Positions 31,253-40,464 are shown, counted from the first letter of the stretch. The stretch: DNA of 64,000 bases from Trebonia sp963767685 (GCA_963767685.1 CAVYEZ010000010.1:558001-622000); one strand, 5' to 3'. Made by a program: numbers and translations. The notes: generated by a model from the sequence alone, not told the origin.

Positions 31253-32806
31253 TTAGGACGTTATGTCCCATTGCTGGCAGGTGTTGTCGAGCTGGGCCCA
31301 CTGGCGGACGACGGTGCCGTTGGCTTTCTCGCAGTCGAGCGCGTCGAGGACCATGCCGTTGCCGACGTTGCTGATCGTGTAGTGGCCGCCGACCTTGGTG
31401 ACGTCCCATTCCTGGCAGTTGTTGCCGAGCGAGGTCCACAGGTCGGTCAGCGTGCCGTCGAAGATCCCGCAGTTCACGGAGTCGAGGACCGTGCCGCTGT
31501 TCACGTTGGTGATGATGTAGTGGCCGTTGCCCGCGCTGGCGAAGGTCCACTTCTGGCAGTCCGTCGCCCCGGTAGTCCACAGTTCCATCCCGGTGCCGTT
31601 GGCGGTCGCGCAGTTGTCGGGCTGGACGGCCGTGCCGCTGTTGACGTTGCTGATGCTGTACTGGGTCCCGGCGACCGGGAAGGAGGACGGCACCTGGCGG
31701 TACCCGGCCGCGACGATGTTCGCCTGGATCGCGTTGTCGGTCGCGGTGGACGGGTAGCCGGCGGTGATGACTCCCTCGAAGAACGAGCCGTCGGAGCCGT
31801 TGCTGTCGTCGCCGCCGGTCCCGAGCAGCACCGACCCTTCCTGGTGCATCGGGGTGTAGCCGCCGATGTCGGGCAACGGGCCCGCGTACTCGGTGGTCAG
31901 GCCGCCCGCGTCGGCGTTGCCGTCTTCCAGCGCGTACGTCGTGGTGCCGTTGTTTTTCAGCATCGCGGTCACGAACGGCGAACTGTTGCCCTTGTTGCCG
32001 GGGTCCGAGCCGTTGCCGCCGGAGAACAGGCCGTTTTCCATGTCCGCCTCGACCCACGGGCCGGTCCCGCCGCAGGGCGTGAACCAGCACAGGTTGCCGA
32101 AGTACACCGCGTCCATGTGCCCGTTGCCGGTGTCGGTGTTGGACGTCTCCGCGTTGCCGAAGTCGAAGCAGCACGAGGCGTCCGTGTGCTGCCCGCTGGT
32201 GACCATGTACGCGCCCTGGGGCTGGGACCCGGTGGGGACACCGCGGGTCACGTCGTTGCGGTAACCGACGCCGGCCTGGACGGACACGCCGTAGACCTGG
32301 TGGCCGTCGACGGTTACCGGCAGCGCGTTGGCGATCGCGCCGACGTCGGCCGAGCCGTTGCCGCCGATCGGCTCGATGCCGAGGTCGTTGCGTTCCTGGC
32401 TCTGGTCATAGAGCCGGGTGATGGTGCACACGGTCCCCGCGCAAAACGCGTCCTGCCTGGCCGCGTCCGCGTAGCCGTCCGGCCACCGCACGCCGATGTC
32501 GGTACTGGTGCCGTCGGAGACGCGGGTGACCCGGTACAGCGGCCCCTGGTAGTTGCGGTACAGCGCGCGAACCGTGCTGTAGGCGGCCACGCACGGGGTG
32601 CCGCCCGCGGCGTAGATGCCGCACGGGCGCGCGGAGGGCGCGTTTGCCGCGGAGGCCGCGTTTGCCGCCGGGGCCGCGCTTGCCGCGGGGGCGGCCGACG
32701 CGGCGGAGAAGCCGCCCGCGATCGCCGAGCCCGCCAGCCCGCCCACGACGAGCAGCCCAGCGCTAATGACCAGAATTAGCCTTCGACTGATATCGCTAAC
32801 ATGCAT
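31253..32806 (-). CDS. Secreted GH54 alpha-L-arabinofuranosidase with ricin-type repeats
   Basis: 517 residues. A signal peptide (RRLILVISAGLLVVGGLAGSA) is followed by an Ala-rich linker. The GH54 catalytic domain starts at RPCGIYAAGGTPCVAAYST, includes CTITRLYDQS, MVTSGQHTDASCCFDFGN (vicinal cysteines), VEADMENGLFSGG (the likely nucleophile Glu) and FFEGVITAGYP. The last 140 residues are three beta-trefoil-like repeats, each ending CQ-W/E-W (DCQKWTF, NCQEWDV, TCQQWDI), in the ricin B style rather than the fungal CBM42. It probably binds and debranches arabinan or arabinoxylan. Direct repeats ACGCTAA at 32871 and 32884 lie upstream. Confidence 0.85.
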   Translation of the reverse strand: MHVSDISRRLILVISAGLLVVGGLAGSAIAGGFSAASAAPAASAAPAANAASAANAPSARPCGIYAAGGTPCVAAYSTVRALYRNYQGPLYRVTRVSDGTSTDIGVRWPDGYADAARQDAFCAGTVCTITRLYDQSQERNDLGIEPIGGNGSADVGAIANALPVTVDGHQVYGVSVQAGVGYRNDVTRGVPTGSQPQGAYMVTSGQHTDASCCFDFGNAETSNTDTGNGHMDAVYFGNLCWFTPCGGTGPWVEADMENGLFSGGNGSDPGNKGNSSPFVTAMLKNNGTTTYALEDGNADAGGLTTEYAGPLPDIGGYTPMHQEGSVLLGTGGDDSNGSDGSFFEGVITAGYPSTATDNAIQANIVAAGYRQVPSSFPVAGTQYSISNVNSGTAVQPDNCATANGTGMELWTTGATDCQKWTFASAGNGHYIITNVNSGTVLDSVNCGIFDGTLTDLWTSLGNNCQEWDVTKVGGHYTISNVGNGMVLDALDCEKANGTVVRQWAQLDNTCQQWDITS

Positions 32807-32870
32807 GACTCACCTCTCATCATCGAGACCACGACCGGTTTGCCAATTCAGGCAGATGAATCGGATGTGA

Positions 32871-32890
32871 ACGCTAACAGCGGACGCTAA
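32871..32890 (-). promoter_or_regulatory. Direct repeat ACGCTAA upstream of the GH54 gene
   Basis: ACGCTAA occurs at 32871-32877 and 32884-32890, 13 bases apart, 65-85 bases before the GH54 start. Sugar-responsive operator function is only a guess. Confidence 0.3.
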
Positions 32891-32969
32891 AGCTGCCGGC
32901 AGGTCGTGTCAAGGCCCCGCCGGCGCCCCGCGGGGAGCAGGAATGGCGGGGCTTGGCGGGGCATCCCGC

Positions 32970-33008
32970 CCCCGTTCGGCATAAGCATTTTGAATTTTCC
33001 GAACGGGG
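32970..33008. terminator. Hairpin after the ABC exporter operon
   Basis: CCCCGTTCGG (32970-32979) and CCGAACGGGG (32999-33008) flank 19 AT-rich bases. On the minus strand it lies 64 bases past the exporter stop codon and is a likely terminator. Confidence 0.6.
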
Positions 33009-33071
33009 CCGGGCTGACTCTGGCCCGGCCCGCCTGGGCCTTGGCGGGTGCGACGGCGGCGCGGGCGCCGT

Positions 33072-34874
33072 TCAGCCGTAGGCGCGGGCCTGGAGGGTAA
33101 ACAGCTCGGCGTAGAGGCCGTCCGCGGCCATCAGGTCGCGGTGCGCGCCGAACTCGGCGAGCCGGCCCCGGTCGAGCACGGCGATGCGGTCGGCCATGCG
33201 CACGGTGGAGAACCGGTGCGAGACGAGCACGGTGACGCCGCCCTGGCCCTGGCCGGCGCGCCCGGCCGAGGAGGCGTAGCGCCCGAAGAGCTCGTGTTCC
33301 GCGGACGCGTCGAGCGCGGCGGCCGGCTCGTCGAGTACCAGCAGCAGCGGTGCCTCCCGCATGAGCGAGCGGGCCAGGCCGATCGTCTGCCACTGCCCGC
33401 CGGACAGTTCCGCGCCGTGGTCGTAGGACCGCCCGACGTACCCGGCCAGGCCGCCGGTGACGGTCTTGAGCACCCGGTCGGCCCGCGCCTGGGCCACGGC
33501 CGCGCCCACCGCCTCCTGGTCGTTGATCCGCGCGACGTCGCCGTGGCCGATGCTCTCCCCCAGGGTCAGCTCGATGTGGGTGAAGTCCTGGAAGAGCGGG
33601 GCGACCCGGGCGCGCCACCGCTCTTGGTCGATGTCGGCCAGGTCCACGCCGTCGACCAGGATCCGGCCGCTGGTCGGCCGGTACAGCCCGCAGAGCAGCT
33701 TGACCAGGGTGGACTTGCCCGCGCCGTTCTCCCCCACGAGCGCGAGCGTCTGGCCGGCCGGGATCTCCAGGGAAAGGCCGGACAGCACCGGCTCGGCCGC
33801 ACCCGGGTAGCTGAAGCTGACGTCCTCGAGCGTGATCCCGCGGTCCAGGCGGCTCGGCACGCGGGCGCTGGCGCTGGCCGGGCGGCCGGTTCTTCCTCGA
33901 TCCTGGGCACTCGCGGCGATCGCGCGCAGCTCCTCGATGCGGTCGACGGTCCGGCCGGCGGTCTGCAGCAACGACAGCAGCCCGAGGGCGCCGGAGACCT
34001 GCACGCTCACCTGAACCGCGAGCGTGATCACGAGCACCAGGTCGCCGATCGAGGCGTGCCGGTTCAGGGCGCTGGCCAGCTCGAGCACGATCGCGCCGCC
34101 GTAGCCGAGCGCGAAGAAGCCCTGGCCGACGGCGCGGTAGGCGGCGGCCTTCAGCTGGCCGCGCCACATCGCCGCGGTCACCTCGTCCCAGGTGCTCTCC
34201 TGCCGGGCCAGCAGCTCGCTTTCGCTGCCGAACAGGCGCAGCTCACGGACCGAGCCGATGCTGGTCGCGAGGTCGATGAGGTGCTTGTTGAGCCGGAGCC
34301 GTTCGGCGGTCTGCTCCCGGGCGGATTCCACGGCGTTCTGCGCCACGCGCTCCAGCAGCACCGGCACGACGGCGCACACCGGCAGGAAGGCGAAGAACGG
34401 GTTGAGGTCGATGAGGATCCCGGCGGTGATGGCCGTCTGCAGGAGCAGGCCGGCGAGCTGGAGCACGGCCTCCAGCGCCCGGGTCGAGCCGAACAAGCCG
34501 TCGCGGACCAGGCCGATGTTGTCGGCGAAGTCCGCCCGGTCCAGGTGGTCGATGCCCGGCGGGCCGTTCACCAGGGCCATGAGCTCGCCGCGGAGCCGGT
34601 TCTGCTGCAGCTCCGCCACCTCGAAGTAGTCGAGGTGCGCGAAGTGGCTGAGCATCAGCTGGGCGACCAGCAGCAGCGCGGCGAGCAGCGCGTACGTCAG
34701 CGCCGTCCCGGCCTGACGGCCGAGCAGTCCGTCGGTGAGGCCGCGCAGCGCGAGGGCGGCGAGGGGCGCGGCGATGTAGCCGGCGAACATCAGGACGACC
34801 GCGCGTAGGAGCCGGCCGCGGTCCACCTGGAGGCCGAGGGAGAACAGGTAGCGGGCGGCGCGGAAGATCCTCAT
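33072..34874 (-). CDS. ABC exporter half-transporter, subunit B
   Basis: 600 residues: a six-helix membrane domain (about 20-310) and a nucleotide-binding domain (about 345-600). The NBD shows LALVGENGAGKSTLVKLLCG (Walker A), LFQDFTHIELTLGESIG (Q loop), ELSGGQWQTIGLARSL (signature), LLVLDEPAAALD (Walker B) and VLVSHRFSTV (switch His). It overlaps subunit A by four bases (ATGA) and would form a heterodimer with it. Substrate unknown. Both NBDs look catalytically intact. Confidence 0.9.
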   Translation of the reverse strand: MRIFRAARYLFSLGLQVDRGRLLRAVVLMFAGYIAAPLAALALRGLTDGLLGRQAGTALTYALLAALLLVAQLMLSHFAHLDYFEVAELQQNRLRGELMALVNGPPGIDHLDRADFADNIGLVRDGLFGSTRALEAVLQLAGLLLQTAITAGILIDLNPFFAFLPVCAVVPVLLERVAQNAVESAREQTAERLRLNKHLIDLATSIGSVRELRLFGSESELLARQESTWDEVTAAMWRGQLKAAAYRAVGQGFFALGYGGAIVLELASALNRHASIGDLVLVITLAVQVSVQVSGALGLLSLLQTAGRTVDRIEELRAIAASAQDRGRTGRPASASARVPSRLDRGITLEDVSFSYPGAAEPVLSGLSLEIPAGQTLALVGENGAGKSTLVKLLCGLYRPTSGRILVDGVDLADIDQERWRARVAPLFQDFTHIELTLGESIGHGDVARINDQEAVGAAVAQARADRVLKTVTGGLAGYVGRSYDHGAELSGGQWQTIGLARSLMREAPLLLVLDEPAAALDASAEHELFGRYASSAGRAGQGQGGVTVLVSHRFSTVRMADRIAVLDRGRLAEFGAHRDLMAADGLYAELFTLQARAYG

Positions 34875-36805
34875 GACAGCGCGTCTTCCTGCTGTTGGTC
34901 TTGGTTTTGGTCGTCTTCTGGCTCGGCCTCGTCGCCGGCGTTGAACCGGCGCGCTTGCAGCTCGAACAGCTCGGCGTAGCGCCCGCCTCGTGCGAGGAGC
35001 TCTTCGTGAGTGCCCTGCTCGGTGATCCGGCCGTGGTCGAGCACCACGATCCGCTGCGCGCGGCGCACGGTGGAGAAGCGGTGCGAGATGACCACGGTCG
35101 TCAGCCCTTGCGTCAGCTCAAGGAAGCGGTCGAAGAAGGCCACCTCGGCGCGGACGTCGAGCTGAGCGGTCGGCTCGTCGAGCACTAGCACGGACGCTCC
35201 GGCGCCGGTGGCGAACAGGGCGCGGGCGAGCGCGATGCGCTGCCACTGACCGCCGGACAGGTCGGTGCCGCCCTGGTAGCGGCTCGACAGCACCGTGCGC
35301 AGGCCCTGCGGCAGGCTGTGGATCACCTCGGTGGCGCCGGCCCACTCCGCCGCCCGGTTGAGCGCTTCCCGGTCATGCATGCGCTCGGGCGCGCCCAGGC
35401 CGATGTTGGTCGCCGCGTCGAACTCGTACCTGATGTAGTCCTGGTAGATCACCGCGAGGCGGCGCTGCCACGACCTGATGTCGAACTCGGCGAGGTCCGC
35501 GCCGTCCACGCTGATCCGCCCGCTGGTCGGCTCGTACAGCCGGGCCAGCAGCTTGACCAGGGTCGTCTTGCCCGCGCCGTTCAGCCCCACGATCGCCGTG
35601 GACGTGCCCGCGGGGAACTCAAGGTCCACCTCGTCGAGCACCTGGCGGTCGCTGCCCGGGTAGCCGAAGCTCACCCGCTCGAAGCGGATCGCTTGGCGGG
35701 GCACGTCGCTCGCGTCCCGCTGGCCCGATCGCAGCAGGCTCGCCCCGGCCGCGGCGTTGCGCTCGATCTCCAGGATCGAGTCGTGGGCGAGCATGCCGTA
35801 CTGCGTCTGCACGTCCGCCTCGGGGAAGAACACGCCGAAGCGGAGCGGGATGAGGATCGCCTGGATCGCGAGGGAGAGGTCGAGCACGCTGAGCCCGCCG
35901 TTGTCGGCCGCGTTCCTCAGGATGACGAGGACGGCGGCGGCCCCGGCGAGCACGGCGAGGCTGAACCACACGAACGGGCCGAGGAAAAGGCGGCGCCGCT
36001 CGTGCCACAGCGGCCGCAGGTAAGCATCGGACTCCTGCTCCCCCCGGGCCTGCCACCAGGGCAGCGTGCCGAGCACGCGGATCTCCTTGGCGGCGGCGAG
36101 CTCGCTGCCGGTGTCGAAGACGTAGAACAGCTTGCGGCGGGCCGCCGACAGCCGGTCGATGATCACCGACCAGCGGGACAGCGACCCCCGTTGGCCGAAG
36201 CGGGCGACCAGGGCGGCGGCGGCGATCAGGAGCCCGGCCAGCGGGCCGAGCACGATCCCCACGATCAGCACCGCGCCCAGCAGTTGCGCGTAGCGGGCGA
36301 TGAGCGTGACCAGGCCGGCGGCGGCCGCGCCCGGCGTGACGAAGTACTCGACGAGCCCCCGGCGGGCGTCGCTCAGCTTGTCGAGCACTTCTGCCTGCTC
36401 GAGTTGGGCCACGGGCGCTTCGGTGAGCGTGCAGCGCATCAGCCGCCTGGTGCAGAAGCCATCGACGCGCCTGCTGATCAGCTCGGTGAGCGCGGCCTGG
36501 AACGGCGACAGGGCGCTCTGCAGCAAGAGCGCGACGATGGCCAGGGTCATCGCGGCGAGCACCGGTCCCCAGGCGTCATGGTTCGCGTGGCCGAGGGCGG
36601 GCACCCGGGCGATGGCGACGCTGGTGGCGATGACGAACGCGAGCGGGAGCAGGCCGATAACGAGGTTCAGCAGCGCGGCGACCGAGACGACCGGTCCTGC
36701 TTGCGGGAGGATGCGGATGATTGACCACCAGCTGCGCCGGCGTCCCCCGGCCCAGCTACGTACCCGGGCGACTGCGGACTCGGTGCTGGCCGGCTGCGCG
36801 GTCAT
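34871..36805 (-). CDS. ABC exporter half-transporter, subunit A
   Basis: About 644 residues. Membrane helices span about 45-330; the NBD has TAIVGLNGAGKTTLVKLLAR, VIYQDYIRYEFDAATNIGLG, DLSGGQWQRIALARALFA, VLVLDEPTAQLDVRAE and VISHRFSTVRRAQR. The C-terminus is an acidic, Gln-rich tail (EPEDDQNQDQQQED). ATG 36805 is preferred; an in-frame TTG at 36877 would add 24 residues. Together with subunit B it forms a heteromeric exporter in one operon. A short divergent frame at 36880 starts in the same promoter region. Confidence 0.88.
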   Translation of the reverse strand: MTAQPASTESAVARVRSWAGGRRRSWWSIIRILPQAGPVVSVAALLNLVIGLLPLAFVIATSVAIARVPALGHANHDAWGPVLAAMTLAIVALLLQSALSPFQAALTELISRRVDGFCTRRLMRCTLTEAPVAQLEQAEVLDKLSDARRGLVEYFVTPGAAAAGLVTLIARYAQLLGAVLIVGIVLGPLAGLLIAAAALVARFGQRGSLSRWSVIIDRLSAARRKLFYVFDTGSELAAAKEIRVLGTLPWWQARGEQESDAYLRPLWHERRRLFLGPFVWFSLAVLAGAAAVLVILRNAADNGGLSVLDLSLAIQAILIPLRFGVFFPEADVQTQYGMLAHDSILEIERNAAAGASLLRSGQRDASDVPRQAIRFERVSFGYPGSDRQVLDEVDLEFPAGTSTAIVGLNGAGKTTLVKLLARLYEPTSGRISVDGADLAEFDIRSWQRRLAVIYQDYIRYEFDAATNIGLGAPERMHDREALNRAAEWAGATEVIHSLPQGLRTVLSSRYQGGTDLSGGQWQRIALARALFATGAGASVLVLDEPTAQLDVRAEVAFFDRFLELTQGLTTVVISHRFSTVRRAQRIVVLDHGRITEQGTHEELLARGGRYAELFELQARRFNAGDEAEPEDDQNQDQQQEDALS

Positions 36806-36879
36806 CTCCGCGACCCGCTTGGCTGGGCGCTGCCGACGCGACACATCCCCACGATGTTGAACATAGGGGAATATCAACC

Positions 36880-36996
36880 ATGAAACCGGTTAAGCCGCAA
36901 GGCATTTTTCCCACAAAACCGTCATTTCGGACGTTTATCGTTTTTGTCTTCGGAACCCGTCCAAGCGGACCCTCGCGGCGATCACGTATCTTCTGA
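36880..36996 (+). CDS. Short frame in an AT-rich patch; peptide or epimerase head remnant
   Basis: 38 codons from ATG 36880 with AGGGGA nine bases upstream. The middle, FRTFIVFVFGTRPSG, resembles the N-terminal strand and glycine turn of UDP-GlcNAc 2-epimerases (VVFGTRPEA), so it may be a truncated head. Alternatively it is a small cationic peptide gene divergent from an exporter. The DNA 36880-36960 is clearly richer in A/T than its surroundings. I cannot decide between the two. Confidence 0.3.
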   Translation: MKPVKPQGIFPTKPSFRTFIVFVFGTRPSGPSRRSRIF

Positions 36997-37087
36997 GGCA
37001 AGGGGATCCCTGGAGCGACTCCTGGAGTGACGAGCCGCCGTTCTGATGACTGCCGCGTAAGGCGCGGGGCGGCACCGTTGTGAGCGC

Positions 37088-37453
37088 CTACCCCGGAGCG
37101 GACGGCGCGGCATGGTAGGTCCACATCTCCGCCATGCGGTCGCCGTCAAGCCGGATGAGCCAGACCAGTCGGCTGTTCGCGGCACCCGGGCCGCGGCGCA
37201 CCTCACCGACGGCGGCGACAAGGTCATCGCCGCCGAGGATCGCCGTTATGGTGAACCGGAGGTCCGGCTGCGCCGCCCGGAGCCTGCCGACCGCTTGCCG
37301 CACGCTGTCCGGGCCGGTCACCTCGGGATGGGCATGGTCAGTCCAGTCCGGGCCGAGGATCTGCCCCGCAGCCGAGGAGTCGCCGGTGTTCCACATCTCG
37401 AAATAGCGCGCAACGACCGCATGCCGCCCTGACGCGGCCATCTGTCCGTCCAT
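37088..37453 (-). CDS. SnoaL-like (ester cyclase type) small protein
   Basis: 121 residues. VVARYFEMWNTGDSSAAGQIL, WTDHAHPEVTGPDSVRQAVGRLRAAQPDLRFTITAI and VWLIRLDGDRMAEMWTYH are the hallmarks of the SnoaL-like polyketide cyclase fold, as used in many small isomerases and unknown proteins. ATG 37453 is preceded by a G-rich stretch; an upstream extension lacks similarity. It stands alone. Confidence 0.78.
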   Translation of the reverse strand: MDGQMAASGRHAVVARYFEMWNTGDSSAAGQILGPDWTDHAHPEVTGPDSVRQAVGRLRAAQPDLRFTITAILGGDDLVAAVGEVRRGPGAANSRLVWLIRLDGDRMAEMWTYHAAPSAPG

Positions 37454-37818
37454 CAAGCCCCCGTCCCATCTGCCGCGCCGGTATCCCGCGGACGAACCTA
37501 CCTTGCCACTGGCTCGCTCGGCCAGTGGTGACAGTGGCGGACCCTTCTTCCCGACGACTTGCGCCAGCGCCTCCTCCAAGCACAGCACCGCCAGTACCGA
37601 TGACGCGCGCCAGGTTCTGCCCGAACCCGCCGTCGCTGACCGGAGCCGCGGACGCGGAACGTGCGAGACGCTTCTGGCTAGGCGACGGAACCGCCTGAGG
37701 CGCGTGCACCAGATCCTTGACGCTTGTTCGGTGAGGAGCGCGGATCAGGCCGACCTGGCAGGCCATATTCGCCAGCAGGTGACAAAGCGCGGGACGTTAA
37801 CTTGTACGGTTGCCGGGA
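37454..37818. other. Spacer with one hairpin, no gene
   Basis: No supported gene. The inverted repeat CCACTGGC (37506-37513)/GCCAGTGG (37521-37528) with a 7-base loop lies upstream of the SnoaL-like gene start and could be an operator. No other signal is seen. Confidence 0.45.
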
Positions 37819-38070
37819 TTACTGGTTGCGCAGGGAGATCTGGTCGGACTCGGCGATGTGGTCTGCCTCGACGGCCCGCAGTCCCTCCCCTAGGCGCTCG
37901 CGAGCCTGCCGCAGCAGCTTGAGGGAGTTGCTGGAAGGGCTTTGCGGGGCGGCACGCTCCGGGTCAGCCCCGTGCTCCTCGATGAGGTGAGTCTGGAGTG
38001 CGGCCGCGACTTCGTCGGCCGCCTTCAGCGCGTGGTAGATGGCTCGGTCCCGCGCGGTGTCGTTAACCAT
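37819..38070 (-). CDS. Small hypothetical helical protein
   Basis: 83 residues, mostly helical and charged: RAIYHALKAADEVAAALQTHL, then SNSLKLLRQARERLGEGLRAVEADH. No family is recognised. There is no SD before ATG 38070; the start may be leaderless. It is followed on the same strand, upstream, by an SRPBCC gene. Confidence 0.5.
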   Translation of the reverse strand: MVNDTARDRAIYHALKAADEVAAALQTHLIEEHGADPERAAPQSPSSNSLKLLRQARERLGEGLRAVEADHIAESDQISLRNQ

Positions 38071-38193
38071 GTGGCCAGTATCGCGGATCGGTCGCCTGGT
38101 GTGTCTCCCCGGAAGGTAGCGGGCCCCTGCCGGGGACCAGTGCCCGGGCATGCCAGGCACGCGGGCGATGGCCGGGGGTTGCCGTAGCGGCCG

Positions 38194-38679
38194 TTACTGG
38201 GCTGGGAGTGCGGGGCGGGGCTTGCCGGGGGCGACGGTGCGGGCCAGGATCCCGAGGGTGGCCCGCAGTGCGCTTTCCGGGATCACCGGGAAGATGGCGG
38301 CGTCCTTCCAGTTCTGCTCGGCCGCCGACCAGTCGTAGTAGGACGTCACGAGGGTGCCCTCGTCGATTGGCTCCAGGCGGTAGCCGTACACGTGGCCGAG
38401 GTTCAGCTGGCCGCGGACGGTCCAGGTGATTTCCCGGTCCGGCGTGAACGTGACGATCTCGACGGTGACGTCGTAGAGGCCCAGGGGGTAGTCGTTGAGC
38501 GCTTCCCGGTCCATGTGCACGACGAAGGTGTCCCCCGCCTTGGCGACGACGTCCCCGCTGGCCTCCATCAGCATGCCGGAGCTGTCGATGGCGACGTGCC
38601 CCTGAGGGCTCGTGAGCACGGCGAAGATCTCACCCGCGGGCGCGGCCACCGCCCGCTGCACTTCGAGACGTTCCGGCAT
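38194..38679 (-). CDS. SRPBCC-domain protein
   Basis: 161 residues of the START/Bet v1-like helix-grip fold: RLEVQRAVAAPAGEIFAVLTSPQGH, VEIVTFTPDREITWTVRG, YGYRLEPIDEGTLVTSYYDWSAAEQNW and a long C-terminal helix (ESALRATLGILARTV). Actinobacterial relatives are annotated as polyketide cyclase/dehydrase; the ligand is unknown. It diverges from the poxB remnant. Confidence 0.82.
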   Translation of the reverse strand: MPERLEVQRAVAAPAGEIFAVLTSPQGHVAIDSSGMLMEASGDVVAKAGDTFVVHMDREALNDYPLGLYDVTVEIVTFTPDREITWTVRGQLNLGHVYGYRLEPIDEGTLVTSYYDWSAAEQNWKDAAIFPVIPESALRATLGILARTVAPGKPRPALPAQ

Positions 38680-38844
38680 GTGCCGATTGTTGCACGCCGG
38701 CCGGCCCGGTGCCCGGCTGAGTTCGCCGGCTTCGGCACGGGTACCCCACCCTCCCTCGCCCTCCCTCGCCCTGCCGTCGCCGGCGTAGCGTCGGTCTCGA
38801 CGGGGCGGTCGCCGATGGCAGTCCCATGGCCGGGAGGCATGCAG

Positions 38845-39039
38845 ATGGCCAGGACCGTAGCCGATGGCATGTGGGAGATGCTGGCGTCAGCCGGGGTCCG
38901 CCGGTGTTACGGGATCGTGGGTGACGCGCTTAACCCGGTGATCGACGCGCTGCGGCGCAACGGCTCGGTGGACTTCGTCCATGTCCGCAATGAGGAGTAC
39001 GGCGAAGCGCCCGCGGGAGCACACCGGCGCAGCCGGTGA
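38845..39039 (+). pseudogene. Pyruvate dehydrogenase (PoxB-like, ThDP) head fragment
   Basis: With GGGAGG at 38832-38837 and ATG 38845, the frame reads MARTVADGMWEMLASAGVRR, CYGIVGDALNPVIDALRRNG and FVHVRNEEYGE, an excellent match to the N-terminal pyrimidine-binding segment of PoxB-type thiamine diphosphate enzymes, including the catalytic Glu region. After EEYGE it shifts to unrelated codons and stops at 39039. The remaining roughly 500 residues are gone; the next gene's 3' end is only 50 bases away. Confidence 0.82.
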
Positions 39040-39090
39040 GGGCGAGCGCGAGGACCGACCGCGAGCCTTCGCCAGTGGGCCATCATGACG

Positions 39091-40122
39091 TCACCCGAGG
39101 CGCGGACGGGACGGCGGTGCGGGCATCGCCGCCGGGGCGCGAACGGCGTCCGGGGCGACCAGCGCGGCGGCGGCCACCATGATGAGCAGTTCGGCCAGGC
39201 CCACGCGGGAAAGGTGCGGGTCGTTCGGGTAAAAACTGAGCGAGGTGAGCCGTTCCAGCCCGACGACGCCGGCCAGCAGGGCGAGGGTCAGCGACCACGG
39301 GCCCGTGCCGGCCCGGCTGGACCAGGCCCTCGGCGCGTGGGCCAGGCAGGCCAGGGCGACCAGGAGGCAGCACAGTCCGAAGTCGTCCGGAAGCCAGGCG
39401 GAGTTGCCGGTCAGCTGGAGCGTCAACCACGGCACGTTTACCAGGAGGTATCCGGCGGGCAGGGCCAGCAGCCAGGGCCGGCGCGGGACCGGCGGGGCGT
39501 CCCGGTGGAAGGCGGCCATGGCCGCCACCGGGGTGAAGTCCATCAGCACCAGGTACGACCACGACGCGAACGGCGATACGAGCTCGCCGGCCAGCTGCCC
39601 CTGCAGCGCGATGGCTAGGGCCGCGGCGACCGCCAGGCCCGCGAAGGCCCGGGCAACGCCGTAACGTCCCAGGACCAGCGCTACGAAGACCACGATCCAG
39701 CTGTAGCTGCCCGCGTACCACACGGTGAGCCAGATGCCCCCAGCGGCCGGGGTCGGCGGAAGCCAGCCGAGCAGGCGATGGCTGCGGGCCACGAGCAAGA
39801 TCGCACTCAGGCCCCATATCGCGTGGGTCAGCAGCAGCGCGAGCGCCGCCCCTCGGACCGCCTGCCCCCAGGCAAGGTAGCGGCGCGGAGCTCCTGCGCC
39901 GCCCAGGTAAAGCCGTGCCGCCAGGGCGACCACGCTGGCGACCTCCGGCCAGGTGGGCCGGCCGAACTCGAGGACGTACTCGTCTTCGTCCTCGTCGCCG
40001 GTCATCCGGCTGTCCAGGAGGGCGGCAACCATGTCCTCTTCCCATATGGCCCGGTAGTAGCCGGGCAGCAGCCGCAGCACCCGCCGGTAACGATCCTCCA
40101 GGTCCGGGCCGTCGATGTTCAT
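39091..40122 (-). CDS. Multi-pass membrane protein, PadR partner
   Basis: 343 residues. A soluble N-terminus with YRRVLRLLPGYYRAIWEEDMVAALLDSRM, a motif common in actinobacterial proteins encoded next to PadR regulators, is followed by about eight hydrophobic segments (for example ALALLLTHAIWGLSAILLV and WSLTLALLAGVVGL). Function unknown. ATG 40122 overlaps the PadR stop (ATGA), so the two are coupled; the regulator probably controls this membrane protein. Confidence 0.8.
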   Translation of the reverse strand: MNIDGPDLEDRYRRVLRLLPGYYRAIWEEDMVAALLDSRMTGDEDEDEYVLEFGRPTWPEVASVVALAARLYLGGAGAPRRYLAWGQAVRGAALALLLTHAIWGLSAILLVARSHRLLGWLPPTPAAGGIWLTVWYAGSYSWIVVFVALVLGRYGVARAFAGLAVAAALAIALQGQLAGELVSPFASWSYLVLMDFTPVAAMAAFHRDAPPVPRRPWLLALPAGYLLVNVPWLTLQLTGNSAWLPDDFGLCCLLVALACLAHAPRAWSSRAGTGPWSLTLALLAGVVGLERLTSLSFYPNDPHLSRVGLAELLIMVAAAALVAPDAVRAPAAMPAPPSRPRLG

Positions 40123-40457
40123 CCGGCCGCCTCCCCGCTCGCCAGGCCCAGTCTTGCTCGCACCACCCGGGCGGTGGCGGCGCGCAGGTCGGCCTCCTCG
40201 GCCAGCGCGTCCCGCCCGTCCCGGGTGAGCCGGTAATAGCGGCGCAGCCGGCCGTCGCGCGCCTCCTCCCGGTCGGCCTCGATCAGCCCCTCCGCGGCGA
40301 GCCGGTCCAGCACCCCGTAGAGGCTGCCGATCTTCAGCTTGACCCGGCCGTCGGACAACTCGGCCACCTCGCGCACGATGCCGTACCCGTGCCGCGGGCT
40401 GTCGGCCAGCGCGGTGAGCACGAAGAACGCCTGCCCGGTCATGGGCTTGACTGCCAT
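40119..40457 (-). CDS. PadR-family transcriptional regulator
   Basis: 112 residues. The PadR winged helix is complete: GQAFFVLTALADSPRHGYGI, GSLYGVLDRLAAEGLIE and RRYYRLTRDGRDALAEEA. Family members are often repressors of adjacent transporter or membrane genes. A 21-base imperfect palindrome directly before the start (40465-40485) is a probable autoregulatory operator. Confidence 0.88.
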   Translation of the reverse strand: MAVKPMTGQAFFVLTALADSPRHGYGIVREVAELSDGRVKLKIGSLYGVLDRLAAEGLIEADREEARDGRLRRYYRLTRDGRDALAEEADLRAATARVVRARLGLASGEAAG

Positions 40458-40464
40458 GCCGCCA

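Noticed and set aside
33048..34808. 586-codon plus-strand frame
   Set aside because: Antisense to the ABC exporter subunit B, whose Walker and signature motifs are intact; no motif in the plus frame.
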